From: Heterohyrax brucei
Taxonomy: Eukaryota > Chordata > Mammalia > Hyracoidea > Procaviidae
Length of the DNA: 64,000 nt
Reading direction: 5' to 3'
NCBI GenBank assembly: GCA_028571685.1
Contig: CM053142.1
Coordinates: 129,758,796 to 129,822,795 of the forward strand
Positions 1 through 9,894 of the stretch are shown piece by piece. The notes beneath the pieces are model-generated. The model saw only the letters and a program-made list of their open reading frames with translations, had not been told where the DNA came from and ran no database searches. Position 1 is the stretch's first letter, and each line of letters begins with the position of its first letter. A program made the translations under genes and the position numbers.

Positions 1-463
1 GCCAAATAGCTCTTTAAGGCATGTGCTAAGTAAAAGACTCTGCTTTTAAGAGAAATTTGCTGACAGCTTTTTAAATAAAGTTTTATCTTTTTTCACATTA
101 AAGTCTGCATCATATCCAGAATTTTTACTTTTATAATATTGCCAAAATCAAGTTTTCTTTTAAAAATCACTGAGTAAGAAGACTCAGGATTCAATATGCC
201 CAAATTTTAAATCCGTATTCTTTCCATCTTCCTTGGTAATTTCCATATAGTGATTCCTGGAAAAGGTAGCCTTTCCCATAAACGGCCTTGTCATCTTCCT
301 TGATTTAAAAAGAAAACAAAGTAAAGGGTACCACATACCTTTACTTCCATAAAACTGTGAGTTAGCTGGAGATAGATATTAAAATAAGTATAACAAACCT
401 GCATCTAATTAGCACCACAAAATAGGGAGCTTGGTGAGAGGAGAAACGTTCTACTTCCTTATA
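1..463. other. Unannotated AT-rich sequence
   Basis: I see no repeat family, exon-like reading frame or regulatory motif that I can name here. It is AT-rich and ends at the TA dinucleotide that flanks the mariner relic to its right. Confidence 0.5.
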
Positions 464-1017
464 AGTTCTGACAATGAAGTTTGCAGACTCATTCTAAAAA
501 AAGCTCTACCTACCTCATTTCTGAATATTTCTGTGGTGACCTTTGAAGTACTCCCCTTCGGAAGGTGTAAATTGATACCGATGCCTAGTCTACCCTTCAA
601 GCAACTTTGGAACTCTTTTTCTGGAATGGCCATCAGAGCTGTCGTCATATTATCCCTGATGTCCCAAACGTTATCAAAATGTCTTCAGTATTTCCCCTAT
701 CTTCAAGTAAAGAAAAAAGTCACTTGGGGTCAGATCAGGTGAGTACAGAGGGTGTTCTAATACGGTTATTTGTTTACTGTCTAAAAACTACCTCACAGAG
801 AACTATACAAGTAAGTTCACAAGCTTATCACCTTACCACCATGCACAATGGCCATTCCAGAAAGAGTTCTAAAATTGCTTTGAAGAGTGGACTAGGTACT
901 GGTGTCAGTGCATAGCTTCCCAAGGGGGATACTTCATAGGTGACTGTGATGACACTCAGCAATGAGGTATGTAGCACTTAGAACAACAAAGTCTGCACAC
1001 TGAATTGTCAAACCCCA
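464..1017 (-). mobile_element. Palindromic (fold-back) mariner-type DNA transposon relic, copy 1
   Basis: The outer arms, about 464-631 and 850-1017, are diverged reverse complements of each other. Both begin with a terminal repeat of the form TCTGACAATTAAG and run inward to the sequence ggaatggcc. Each arm corresponds to the 3' end of a Tc1/mariner element, including the C-terminus of its transposase. On the minus strand, codons within 451-648 read MTTALMAIPEKEF, a mariner C-terminal motif. The 218-bp centre holds more transposase sequence in the minus orientation, including a decayed SPDL-type region near the third catalytic Asp. A TA dinucleotide sits at each edge (462-463 and 1018-1019), the usual mariner target site. 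There are stops and frameshifts, so it is inactive. The junction between centre and right arm is also present in the copy at 23647-24174. Confidence 0.8.
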
Positions 1018-1019
1018 TA

Positions 1020-1895
1020 CCAACCCTACTATAGCCTGAAATTCCCACACAACTCAGGACCACAGCTGAAGACAAGGTGTTTCTAGCTTTGCATCATACA
1101 TGTTCATTTTTGTTTCCCTGTTGTAGCTGGAGACAACGAAGCTCTTCTTTTAGACCTTAACTGGGAAATTTGAGTTAATAAACCTTATAGTTTTAATGTT
1201 GATAGCAATTTCATAAATTTTTCAATAGTGGTTTACATTTTCCTCCTGATCATTTAATTTGCACCCCACCACACCATCACATCTCTAAAAGAATGTCTTT
1301 GTACTCTTTGCAAAGTTTACTCAAAAGTTCTTAGGTAAGCATTGGTAGCCAAGGCCTGTTGTTGTGGAAGCCTCCCACTAGTTATGCTTCCGGGCTTCCA
1401 AAGTGGGCACATGCTGGCAGTGACACGGGATTGATGAATGTGACAAGTAAGCTTTGTCACTATGCGTCAACTGGTATGTCTGCCTCAGTATCACCATGTG
1501 ACTTTATGTCAGAACATCAGACAGGAGGGTCACCTCCAGGGTTACATAGGCCAGTACGAGGCCACTGGTGCTTGAGTCTGCAGCTCTTAGACAAGGCCAC
1601 AGCTAAGATGTCTGTCTGCATAGCATTATGTATGTTTTCCAGGTGTCTCTTAGTTCAACCAGCTGTGGATGTAATATGCAGTCATCTAAATTTAGTAAAA
1701 ACTTTATGTTTCTGAGTTCCTTCCTTTTGTATAAGCAGGAACTCAGCACCCCTGAAGTGTCCCTGGCCATTTCTGCAAGTGCTCCCAAGAAATTGCCACA
1801 GGACATTGGATCATTTGGGGCCTTCCAAGCTTTCTCTTGTTCCAGCTCTCACTTTGCACATTATCTGTGTAGGTCACTTGTTTTGTAACAAGAAC
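1020..1895. other. Unannotated sequence
   Basis: No repeat family recognised. The overlapping short open frames on both strands (for example 1359-1715 plus and 1603-1806 minus) have no recognisable domain, no splice context I would trust and no codon signature of a real exon. Confidence 0.45.
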
Positions 1896-2125
1896 ATCTA
1901 ATATTTGTAGAGTACCTACTATATAATGGCATTATTCCAAATGCCATATATGTTTTAATGTCATTTAATCTTTATAGCTATCCTGTGTGGCAGCTACTGG
2001 TATTATCTCCATCTGATAAATGAGGAAACAGAAGTTCAGAAATGTGATAGCAAGGGGTTTGAGGAATCAGAATTTGAACCCAGAGTTCTTAACTTCAGAC
2101 ACTTGGCTATTTGCTCTTCTATATA
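1896..2125 (-). repeat. MIR SINE relic
   Basis: The minus strand reads as a MIR: a head with 'gagcaaatagccaagtg', then an A/B-box-like 'gggttcaaattctga', then the core 'cctcatttatcagatgg'. It is an ancient, inactive mammal-wide tRNA-derived SINE. Confidence 0.75.
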
Positions 2126-2264
2126 GGAAACTGGAGTTGTAATAGTTATTATGGCTGTTAATCAAAAGATTGGTAGTTTGAATCTACCAGGCATTCCTTC
2201 GAAACCCTCTGGGGCAGTTCTACTCTGTCCTATACAGTTATCGTAAGTCAGTATTGACAGTGAC
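2126..2264 (+). mobile_element. AfroSINE, short type
   Basis: It starts with a decayed tRNA-like head (ggaaactggag...gtaatagttat) and carries the diagnostic body ggggcagttctactctgtcc. It ends in a worn 'gtaagtcagtattgacagtg'. It abuts the MIR at its left. Confidence 0.85.
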
Positions 2265-2512
2265 AATTCATTTTTTTCTTAGTTTATATGGACTGCAAAA
2301 AAAAAAAAAAAAAAAAAAAACCCACATCTGTTCTGGAAGAAGTACAACCACAGTTCGCCTTAGAAGCAAGAATGGCAAGACTGTGTCTTACATACTTTGA
2401 ACAAGTTGTCAGGAAGGATCAGTTCCTGGAGCAGGACATTGTGCTTGGTAAAGTAGAGCATCAAAAAAGAGAGGAAGACCCTCAGGGGGATGGATGGACA
2501 CAGTGGCTTAAC

Positions 2513-3145
2513 TAGGGAAAGACCCAACAAAAAAGGAGAACTACAGACCAATATCACTCATGAATCTAGATGCAAAAATCTTCAACAAAATTCTTGTCAA
2601 TAGAATACAACAACATATTAAAAAGTAATTCATCATGACCAAGTGGGATTCATACCAGGGATGCAAGGCTGGTTCAGTGTCAGAAAAACAATTAATGGGG
2701 TCAGTCATGTAAATAATGCAAAAGACAAGAATCACTTGATTTTGTCTATTGATACAGAAAAGACATTTGATAAAATCCAATACCCATTCATGCTAAAAAC
2801 TCTCAGCAAAGTAGGAATAGATGGAAAATTCCTCAACACAATAAGGGCCATTTATACAAAGCCAGTTGCCTACATCATCCTGAATGGAGAGAGACTGAAA
2901 CAATTCCTGTTGAGAATTGGAACTAAACAAGGATGCCGACTCTCACCTCTCCTATTCAACATTGTACTAGAAATTCTAGCCAGAGCAATTAGACAAGATC
3001 AAGAAATAAAGGGTGTTTGCTTTGGCAAGCCAAGCCAAGTGCCGTCGAGTTAGATCCGACTCATGGTGACCCTAGGGGCCAGGGTACAACTGACACCCAG
3101 AGTATTCGAAAATCTCCCTATTTGCAGATGATAGGATTGTATAAC
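2513..3145 (+). mobile_element. L1 ORF2 reverse-transcriptase fragment inserted in the RTE
   Basis: It encodes the middle of L1 ORF2p. The longest open stretch, 2643-3053, contains RT motif A as [12 protein letters not shown] and motif B as [18 protein letters not shown]. The FADD codons of motif C (tttgcagatgat near 3121-3132) are present but out of frame with the upstream part. Both ends are truncated and there is no poly-A tail, so it was either trimmed or brought in by a non-standard insertion. It is interrupted by an AfroSINE scrap at 3030-3092. Confidence 0.85.
3030..3092 (-). mobile_element. AfroSINE fragment inside the L1
   Basis: About 60 bp of the 3' half of an AfroSINE in reverse orientation (gtgccgtcgagttagatccg ... 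gggccagggtacaac). It lies between 'gaaataaaggg' and 'ctccctatttgcaga' of the L1 reverse-transcriptase region. Confidence 0.75.
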
Positions 3146-3295
3146 AATGGGTTTAAGCATATAAATGAGTGTGGGCATGATGCAGGACTGGAAGTGTTTT
3201 GTTCTATTGTTCATAGGGTTGCTGTGAGCTGGAACCAACTGGATGGCACCTAACAACAAGGAATGCAACACCTTTGACCCCACACTGTAGGCAGT

Positions 3296-3470
3296 AACAG
3301 TACAGGCTTTGGCATAAGTCAGGTCTAGTTTTCAAACCAGTTCAGCCACTTATTCATTGTGTAACTTTGGCAAGTTACTTCTTTAATCGTCAGTTTCCTC
3401 ATCTGCAAATGGCAATAATGTTAGTACTTTCCTCACCAGATTGTTGTGATATACGAATACAGGAAAGAGA
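3296..3470 (+). repeat. MIR SINE relic
   Basis: A plus-strand MIR core: 'cagccacttattcattgtgt', 'ggcaagttacttctttaa', 'cagtttcctcatctgcaaat' and 'attgttgtgat'. Inactive. Confidence 0.8.
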
Positions 3471-3519
3471 GTCCCTGGTGTGTGGTAAGCATGCAATGCA
3501 TGGTAACTCTGAATACAAT

Positions 3520-3690
3520 AGTGGTGATAATCCTTATAATGCCCCTTTTCCAGATTAGCAAACTGAGACTTTGAAGAAGTGAAAAACTTGCCCAAGATTA
3601 AACAGCTTTAAAGACAACAACTGGACTTGAAACTCAGCTCAGGGACTTCAAAGTCTGTGCTCTTTCCAATGATACTGTTATTTCTGGCCG
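3520..3690 (-). repeat. MIR SINE relic
   Basis: A reverse-oriented MIR: 'ttccagattagcaaactgag', 'acttgcccaagattaaacag', and a worn head to 'tgtgctctttccaatgatac'. It faces the MIR just upstream. Confidence 0.75.
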
Positions 3691-4602
3691 TGAGCACTAC
3701 CCGGGGCTGCGTGAAAGGTGCTGTGTGAGACGCCCATTTTGAATATGATGCAGTCTCTGCCCTGATTTTATCCACAGTTGTCTGATAAGAGCTATGCCTG
3801 AGAGGTTCCGTATGCCTTCCATAAACAACCCAGGATTCAAACGCTGAGCAAGGTGGGGTCGTGTGACTGTGAGCTCACATCCTTCTGGATCATCTAAAAC
3901 CTTTGGCTTAGGACTAAAATCTTCCTTTTACCTCTTGCTATGGTATTCTCGTTTTTCTTTAATCCCAAGAGTCTAGTTCCAAGTAACATGTCATGTAAAT
4001 GAGGGTAATCTTGGAAGGCAGGCTGCCCGTCATACTGCAGTTGCTTTGTTGCTGTAATGAAAACACGTGTTTCGTGATATTTTTAGACTAGCTAATATTA
4101 GCAGGTCAGTGGCATTTTTATTTAGGTATTGCTATTCCAGCTGTGCTTCTTTCAGCTACTTCCAGAAATTTCAGAATTTCTACCAAGCCGTATACTTTCA
4201 GGAGAACGGAAAGTCAAAAAGAAAAATGGACAGCATTTTCCCCATGACTCTTCTGGTTTCAACATGGAATTTCTTTTTTTTTTTTTGCCACCCTGAGTAT
4301 TTTGACAGAGTGACATGGCTGAGCCAACGGCTTGCTCTCAAAGAATTGTGGATAAACAGTGAGGTAGAATACACGACTGAAATAAGTCCACTTTGTCCTG
4401 GAGGGAAGACAAGTGTAGAAAGGAAGAACCAGAAGGAAAAGGGACTTATCTACTTCCCTGAGTTCTTGAGATTATTTACATGATTTTTTTTTTTTTTGAG
4501 AATGAGAGGATCATCCCATTCCATTTTTTAGTCCTCTTTGAGTCATTTGAATCTCTGAATTTGTTTGTTTCACAGGCGATTTTGTATATTTTGGACTCAA
4601 GC
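3691..4602. other. Unannotated sequence
   Basis: No named element seen. There are short T-tracts near 4268-4286 and 4484-4497. The 138-codon open frame 4067-4483 (plus) reads through one of these T-tracts and has no recognisable domain. Confidence 0.45.
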
Positions 4603-4700
4603 CAAAAAGCCACTGTTGTTGAGTTGATTCTGATTCATAGCAACCCTATAGGTCAGAGTAGAACTGCCCCTTAGAGTTTCCAAGGAGCACCTGGTGGATC
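4603..4700 (-). mobile_element. AfroSINE, truncated
   Basis: Reverse-oriented 3' half: 'ccactgttgttgagttgatt', 'tcagagtagaactgcccctt', 'ccaaggagcacctggtggat'. The tRNA-like head is missing after 4700. Confidence 0.85.
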
Positions 4701-4867
4701 CCTTTATATCAACTTTCCTCCCAAGCTAAGTCTTATCTCTCCTGCCTCACCCAACACTAGCCATCAAATGTCTCTATAATTTGAAGAATAAAAATGACAC
4801 TTCTCCCTCCCTAGAAAGAAACTGAGGCAGATGGCGAACTTTGACTTCAAATCTAATGATTTCCTTG

Positions 4868-5050
4868 CTCTTCTCTGACTCATGGTGACCCCATGTGTGC
4901 AGGCTAGAAGTGCTCCACAGGGTTTTCAAGGATGTGGCCTTTTGCAAGCAGATTGCCAGCTGTCCTCTGGGAAGCTTCTAAGTGGGTGTGAACCTCCAAC
5001 CTGTTAGTTAGTAAGAGAATGTTTAACTGTGTGTACCATCTGGGGATTTC
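4868..5050 (-). mobile_element. AfroSINE, older long type
   Basis: Reverse-oriented and well diverged: 'tctgactcatggtgacccca', 'tgctccacagggttttcaag', 'aagcagattgccagctgtcc', 'gaacctccaacctgttagtt'. This longer subtype carries an extra segment between body and head. Confidence 0.75.
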
Positions 5051-5695
5051 TAATGATGCTGTTAAAAGAAGTGCTCTCAATCCTTTGAGAAGGTGTTTCT
5101 GGACCCAGGAAGCAACTGACTGACAAACACTTTCTTCTGTCAGGCATTCCTGAGGGAAAAAGGGGGTGAAAGAAAGCAACTCCCTCAAAACAATCTTAAA
5201 GACAAAGACTCATCTGCTGAGGATCATAGCAGTTTATGCTAGGCTGTTCCGCAGCTCTGAGCAAACAGCCCCTCTTGGTGGAGAGCAGGAGTGATGATGT
5301 TTTGCTTGTTGGTTTAACTAATTTATTGTGAATATGTGAAATATAATAGCTATAAGTGGAGAAGTTCTTAATCCTCTCATCCTCTCTGTGATTACCTTGA
5401 AAAGACACTCCTCACCCTGTATCCTTCTGTAATCTAGTTGTTTTCAGCTAACAAAAACAAGTCTTATTTTGATGATTATGATTATTTAAGCATTAAAAGA
5501 CTCAGGAGTCCAAATCAAAACTTCAGTCTCAAAACAAATTCAAAGCTTCTCACATTTCTGCTTCCCAGGCTTGACCCATGACCAGAAGTCTTGAGAAGCA
5601 GAGGAGAGTCTATTTGGCCACACTACTTCCTCCCCGTCTACTTTGCTGCCTTTGGTTTCCCAGGGTTGGAGAGTTTGTGGAAGGGGAAGGACGAT
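5051..5695. other. Unannotated sequence
   Basis: No repeat or coding signal recognised. The minus-strand frames 4904-5188 and 5196-5408 show no domain. Confidence 0.45.
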
Positions 5696-6290
5696 GTCTT
5701 AGTTATCTAAGGTGGCTACAACAGAAATGCCACAATGGTTTGCTTTAATGAACACAAATTTAATTTCTTACAATTTAGGAGTCTGGAGACCCTGGGGGCA
5801 TAATTGCTAGAGAGCTAGGGCTGCTAACCAAAATGTTGGCATTTTGCATCTACCAGGTACTCCTTGGAAACTCTATGGGGCAGTTCTACTCTGTCCCATA
5901 GTGTTGCTATAAGTCAGAATTGACTCAATGGCTATGGGTGTTTTTTTTTTTTTTTTGGTTTTAGCAATTTAGAAATTCAACTTCAGGATGTTGGCTCTAA
6001 GAGAAGCCTTTCTCTATCTGGCTCTGGCTCTGGAGGAAGGTCCTTGTCTCCTCTGAGCTTCTGCCCCTGGATCATTTTCATGTGGCTTGGCATCTCTCTC
6101 CTGCTTCTTTGCTTGCTTACTTGTTTATTTCACCTCTTTCAAGTCTCAAAAGAGATCTGGTTAAGACAGCTCTACACTAGTGCTGTCTCATTAACATAAC
6201 AAAAATTCCCAAATGGCATTATAACCACAGATATAGGAGTTAGGATTTATGACACGTATTTTTGGGGACACAACTGATTCTATAACAAGA
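5696..6290 (-). mobile_element. MaLR-type LTR, split by an AfroSINE
   Basis: Minus-strand LTR of the same kind as those at 17405, 21326, 35470, 39115 and 55531. It opens with 'tcttagttatctaaggtggc', has a T-rich/poly-A-signal region inside the left part, then 'gctctggaggaaggtccttg', and closes near 'acaactgattctataac'. An AfroSINE occupies 5786-5960. No internal retroviral genes remain. Confidence 0.7.
5786..5960 (+). mobile_element. AfroSINE, full length, inside an LTR
   Basis: It runs from the head 'gagaccctgggggcataatt' through 'ggggcagttctactctgtcc' to 'caatggctatgggtg' and a T-rich tail. The LTR sequence 'caatttag' occurs on both sides (5771 and 5966), a likely target-site duplication. 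Confidence 0.85.
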
Positions 6291-7235
6291 AGCAAACAGC
6301 CTTTTCACTTGGCTTCTATTCTCTCTTGGCTGATGTTTCACGATGTGCGTACATGGGATTCCACACTGGGACTTTTTCTCTGTCCTGGCCCCTTATCTGG
6401 GCGATGTGCTCTTCAGCTGGCCTCGTGTAATCCGCTGCCCTCCCTCCACCTCAACTCCTGTCTCAGTGGTTGTCACCAGCCTCTTAATCCTGAGGTCCCC
6501 TTGTTCTGGCACGCCATCCCAGAGTTGGATCCTTTCAAAATGGTTCCAGTCTGGACGTGTTTCATGGTGTACACTAGACTCTGGAAACCCAAATACTCAT
6601 GCCCCACCAACCAGCAAACACACAGCCTGCTCTCTCTGCTGCCTTTCCTCTTTCCCAGCATCCGTCTTCTGTTTTTGGTACAATGTAAGCAACAGGCAGG
6701 CTGATAGCTCTGTTCAACTATGTCCTTAAGCCTTTGGGGACATGAGGATACATGCCAGAGAAAAGAGGAGGACAGCCAAAGTGATCTCTGTTGTTAAGCA
6801 TCTGTTTTGGAAATTTTGAGTCTTCTAAAAGTAGAGTTTGGATCAAGAGCTGAAAGACCAGTTTGGCTTCGTTCCAGCACTTTGGCAGAGGGGCGTCCAG
6901 TAGGTCCTTGTAGGATTAGAGCAAGGGAGTCCTTGAGGCTTATTGTCTTCAATTTAAAGTCTTCAGCCAAAATGCAGACAGCAAAAAAAAAAAAAAAAAA
7001 GTCCCATTTGTACCTAAGTTTTAAGTTGAAAGCTCATGAGGAGAGAACTTTCTGTGCTGAATCAACTTTGAGGAAGTCATTTAGAAAAATACTCCTGATA
7101 GTACTTATCTCTGGGAATTAGTACTTGCTCTTGGGTGCTGTATGCAAAGGTAGATATGTGTCTCCTTTAACAATTAGTTGCTGGATATACAGCAAAATAA
7201 TAAACGTATTTGTATTGATGGGGAAATACAGATAG
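6291..7235. other. Unannotated sequence
   Basis: A pyrimidine-rich part at 6400-6660 carries overlapping frames of 128 and 151 codons (6249-6704, 6343-6729). Neither has a recognisable domain, and open frames are expected in such composition. An A-run lies at about 6982-6999. Confidence 0.45.
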
Positions 7236-7239
7236 CTAC

Positions 7240-7460
7240 AACTAAAATTTACTGAGAACCTCTTTGTTAAGCTTAGTTTCTTGTGTTTTAACTCAAAATT
7301 CTCAGTACTTTTAAAGCCTCACTATTATAATTACCTTATCACAATAAAAATACTGAGATGCAGAGAGGCTAAGAAACATCTATCATCCAGGTGGGAAGAA
7401 GTAGAATCCGTATTGAAACCCTGGTGCTCTGACCCTGCATGCCACAACTGCTCTCTTCTA
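7240..7460 (-). repeat. MIR SINE relic
   Basis: Reverse MIR: 'ctcactattataattacctt', 'tgagatgcagagaggctaag', 'tagaatccgtattgaaaccc', 'tggtgctctgaccctgca'. Confidence 0.75.
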
Positions 7461-7866
7461 TCAAGGGGTCTGATTGCCTTGTGTCACAGGGGTGCTCCTC
7501 CTTTGCTAGCTTCCTGGTGACACTTGTCTGAATTAGAGAAATGTACTACTGGGAGGTAATGGCTTCTGCATCAAAATCAGGTCTTTTGGTGGTAAGTGAG
7601 ATTCCAAAGCTTGTTGTAATTTAATCTGCAGGGTAGGAAGCTCTAGGCATTTTGGAGAGGTGAGAACCTGTTTAGGTTTGTGCCCGTAATGGAAATACCA
7701 TGAGAAAGGTTTACCTTTTGGGATATTTCTTCCCTAGGCTACAGAAAAAAATCATAAATGGTGCAAATATTTAACTTGTGTTTAGGGGGAAAAAGTACAG
7801 TTCATTTCTTGAATCACTCCGGTTGTTCAGAAAGGACCAACACACCCTGACTCCTTTGTGGTACTA
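7461..7866. other. Unannotated sequence
   Basis: I see no nameable element between the MIR and the mariner relic. Confidence 0.45.
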
Positions 7867-8236
7867 CAAGGTCTGACAATTAAGATTGTGAACTCATCGT
7901 AGAAAAAGTGCTTTGAAGGATGGACTAAGCACTGGTGTCAGTGCCTAGCTTCCCAAGAGGATTACATCAAAGGTGACCATAGTGATATTCAGCAATGGGA
8001 TATGTAGCACTTTTGCTAGAACGAGTTTGCAAACCCAATTGTCAGACCTCATACACTGACAGCTGTGATAGACATCCCAGAAAGAGTCCCAAAATTGCTT
8101 TGAGGTGTGGACTAGGCACTGGCACGGGTGCACAACTTACCAAGGGCAGTACTTTGAAGGTGACCATAGTGATATTCAGCAATGAGATATGTAGAACTTT
8201 TTCTAGGATGTTTGCAAACTTAATTGTCTGACCTCA
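7867..8236 (+). mobile_element. Mariner-type relic with a tandemly repeated 3' end
   Basis: The left edge is a mariner terminal repeat (ggtctgacaattaag, from 7870) directly joined to the transposon's 3' end (7911-8051: 'ggatggactaagcactggtg', 'gatattcagcaatgggatat', 'ccaattgtcagacctc'). After a TA (8052-8053) a second, direct copy of the 3' end follows (about 8060-8236), starting further upstream at 'cccagaaagagtccca'. Flanking TA dinucleotides lie at 7865-7866 and 8237-8238. It belongs to the same family as the relics at 464-1017 and 23647-24174 but is arranged differently. Confidence 0.75.
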
Positions 8237-9010
8237 TATTGCTCAAAATGAAGCATACAGGGCCTTGATTGAAGTGTGGTCTGTCCCACCGCAATTTGTT
8301 GTCTGAATCCACGAGAAGGGGGAAGTACCCACAGAAGGGAGATTATCTGAGACTTTCAGATGGTGACTAGTAGGGGAAGGACAGGGACCCACGCAGAGTG
8401 GGAAGAACAGCATACCCAGGAATCAGTTCCAACTGAGGGAAGTAACTTGAGAGAAATTCACCTTTCCAACACAGTAAAACCTATGAAAGCCTGAACCTGT
8501 GTAAGGTGGGAACCTGTGTAAGGTGGAAACCTGTCTACTGAAAGGAGTGATAGAAAATCGGTCAAACTGCACCCTGTCCAAGAAGGAAAACTTGCGTATC
8601 CCGTAAAAGCAAGGTAGTCCTTTTGAGTCCTGGCTGTCCCGGATTTCAGTATAGATTCTTGAAGAACTGGGCCGTCTGAGGGGGAAGAGAAGGAGAGGAA
8701 CATGCTTAGGTTGGATCTCTCCTCTCTGATGACTGATACAGCTGTCACTAGCTGAAGGGTTCCAAGGACAATAAAGGCTGAGGACTGAGAGGCCCGCTGG
8801 AGCAGTGAGGGCAGGGTGAGGTCAGATGAAAGCTTTGTACGAGACTCTGCAGTAATGACAAAGCTGCCCTCAGGCCGTGTTCATGAGGAAAGCCAGTGGT
8901 CTAACTTTAAGGGAAAGGTCCGGTCTGGAATAAAAGGGGGTAGTCAGGTCAACACAGCAACTCATAAACATATTAGAGAATATTTTTTAATGTCTGATTT
9001 CTCATAACTT
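8237..9010. other. Unannotated sequence with a short tandem repeat
   Basis: The only structure I see is a degenerate tandem array near 8490-8545, with unit about 17 bp (aacctgtgtaaggtggg). The rest resembles no family I can name. Confidence 0.5.
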
Positions 9011-9545
9011 TGTTTTTAAATTATACTTTAGATGAAAGTTTACAGAGCAAATCAGTTTCTCATTAAACAACCCACATGTTTTTGTGACGTTGGTTGCCAG
9101 GCTCACAACATGTCACCGCTGTCCCATTCTCGACTTTAGGTTCTTCTCTACCAGCTTTCCTGTCCCCTCCTGCCATCTCACCCTTGCCCCTGGGAGTGGC
9201 CCATGAGTCACATTTTGTCTTATGGGCCTGTCTAATCTTTGACTGAAAGGTGAACCTCAGGAGAGACTTTAGTACTGAGTTAGAAGTATGTCTAAGGTCA
9301 TATTGTTGGGGTTTCTCCAACCTCTGTGAGGCCAGAAAGTCTTTTGTAAGTTCTAATTTTGTCCTACATTTTTCTCTGCATCTGTCCAGGAATCTCTACC
9401 ATGACGTTAGGGCAGTCCCTGGTGTCAGCCGGGTGCTATCTGGTTGTGCTGGGCTCAGTGTGGTGGAAGCTGAGGTAGCTGTGGTCTATTTGGACCAATC
9501 TGGCCCCCATGCCTTAGGGTTTCTTCATTCCTCATGAGATACCTT
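9011..9545 (-). mobile_element. L1 3' UTR fragment
   Basis: Minus-strand 3' end of an afrotherian L1. Reading the plus strand: 'actttagatgaaagtttaca', 'tttcctgtcccctcctgcca', 'gggcctgtctaatctttgac', 'ggtgaacctcaggagagact' and on to 'tagggtttcttcattcctc'. No ORF2 remains. Confidence 0.75.
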
Positions 9546-9564
9546 TCATCTGATCAGTGATGGA

Positions 9565-9860
9565 CGAAATAAAACTGGAATGCTTAGAAGTAAGAATGAG
9601 GAGACTTCATCTTGCTTACTTTGGACATATCGGAAAACCAATCTCTAGGAAAAGACATCATGTTTGGTAAAGCAATGGGTCAGCAAAAGAGAGAAACCCT
9701 CAATGAGAGCTGACACAATAGCCACGACAATGGTCTCCAGTGCATCAGCAATCACGCAGCTAATACAGGACCAGGCAGTGTTTTGTTCTGTTACTCATGC
9801 ATCAGGTGGCCACGAGTCAGCCAACTCTACAGCAACTAACAACAAAAACAACTTTTATCT
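9565..9860 (+). mobile_element. RTE LINE 3' end
   Basis: Matches the end of RTE ORF2 and its tail: 'agaagtaagaatgaggagac', 'cttgcttactttggacatat', 'gacatcatgtttggtaaagc', 'caggcagtgttttgttctgt', ending in 'cagcaactaacaacaaaaac'. It is broken by frameshifts. Confidence 0.85.
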
Positions 9861-9894
9861 GAGAGCCAGGCAATTAGCAACAATCACCAATCTT

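Larger units (their letters stand above)
2283..3262 (+). mobile_element. RTE (BovB-like) LINE 3' end, split by an L1
   Basis: The 3' end of an RTE LINE is present in two parts. The first is about 2283-2512: 'atggactgc', an expanded A tract at 2297-2320, then 'ctggaagaagtacaacca' and on to 'gacacagtggctta'. The second is about 3146-3262: 'caatgggtttaagcat' to 'ggcacctaacaaca'. Together they match the end of RTE ORF2 and its short 3' tail. The 630 bp between them is an L1 fragment. Reading frames are broken throughout. Confidence 0.85.

Noticed and set aside
451-648. 65-codon minus-strand frame with MTTALMAIPEKEF
   Set aside because: It is the C-terminal end of a decayed mariner transposase and has no start, catalytic core or terminal partner. 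It is annotated as part of the transposon, not a gene.
2643-3053. 136-codon frame with reverse-transcriptase motifs
   Set aside because: It is an L1 fragment interrupted by SINE sequence and lacking motif C in frame.
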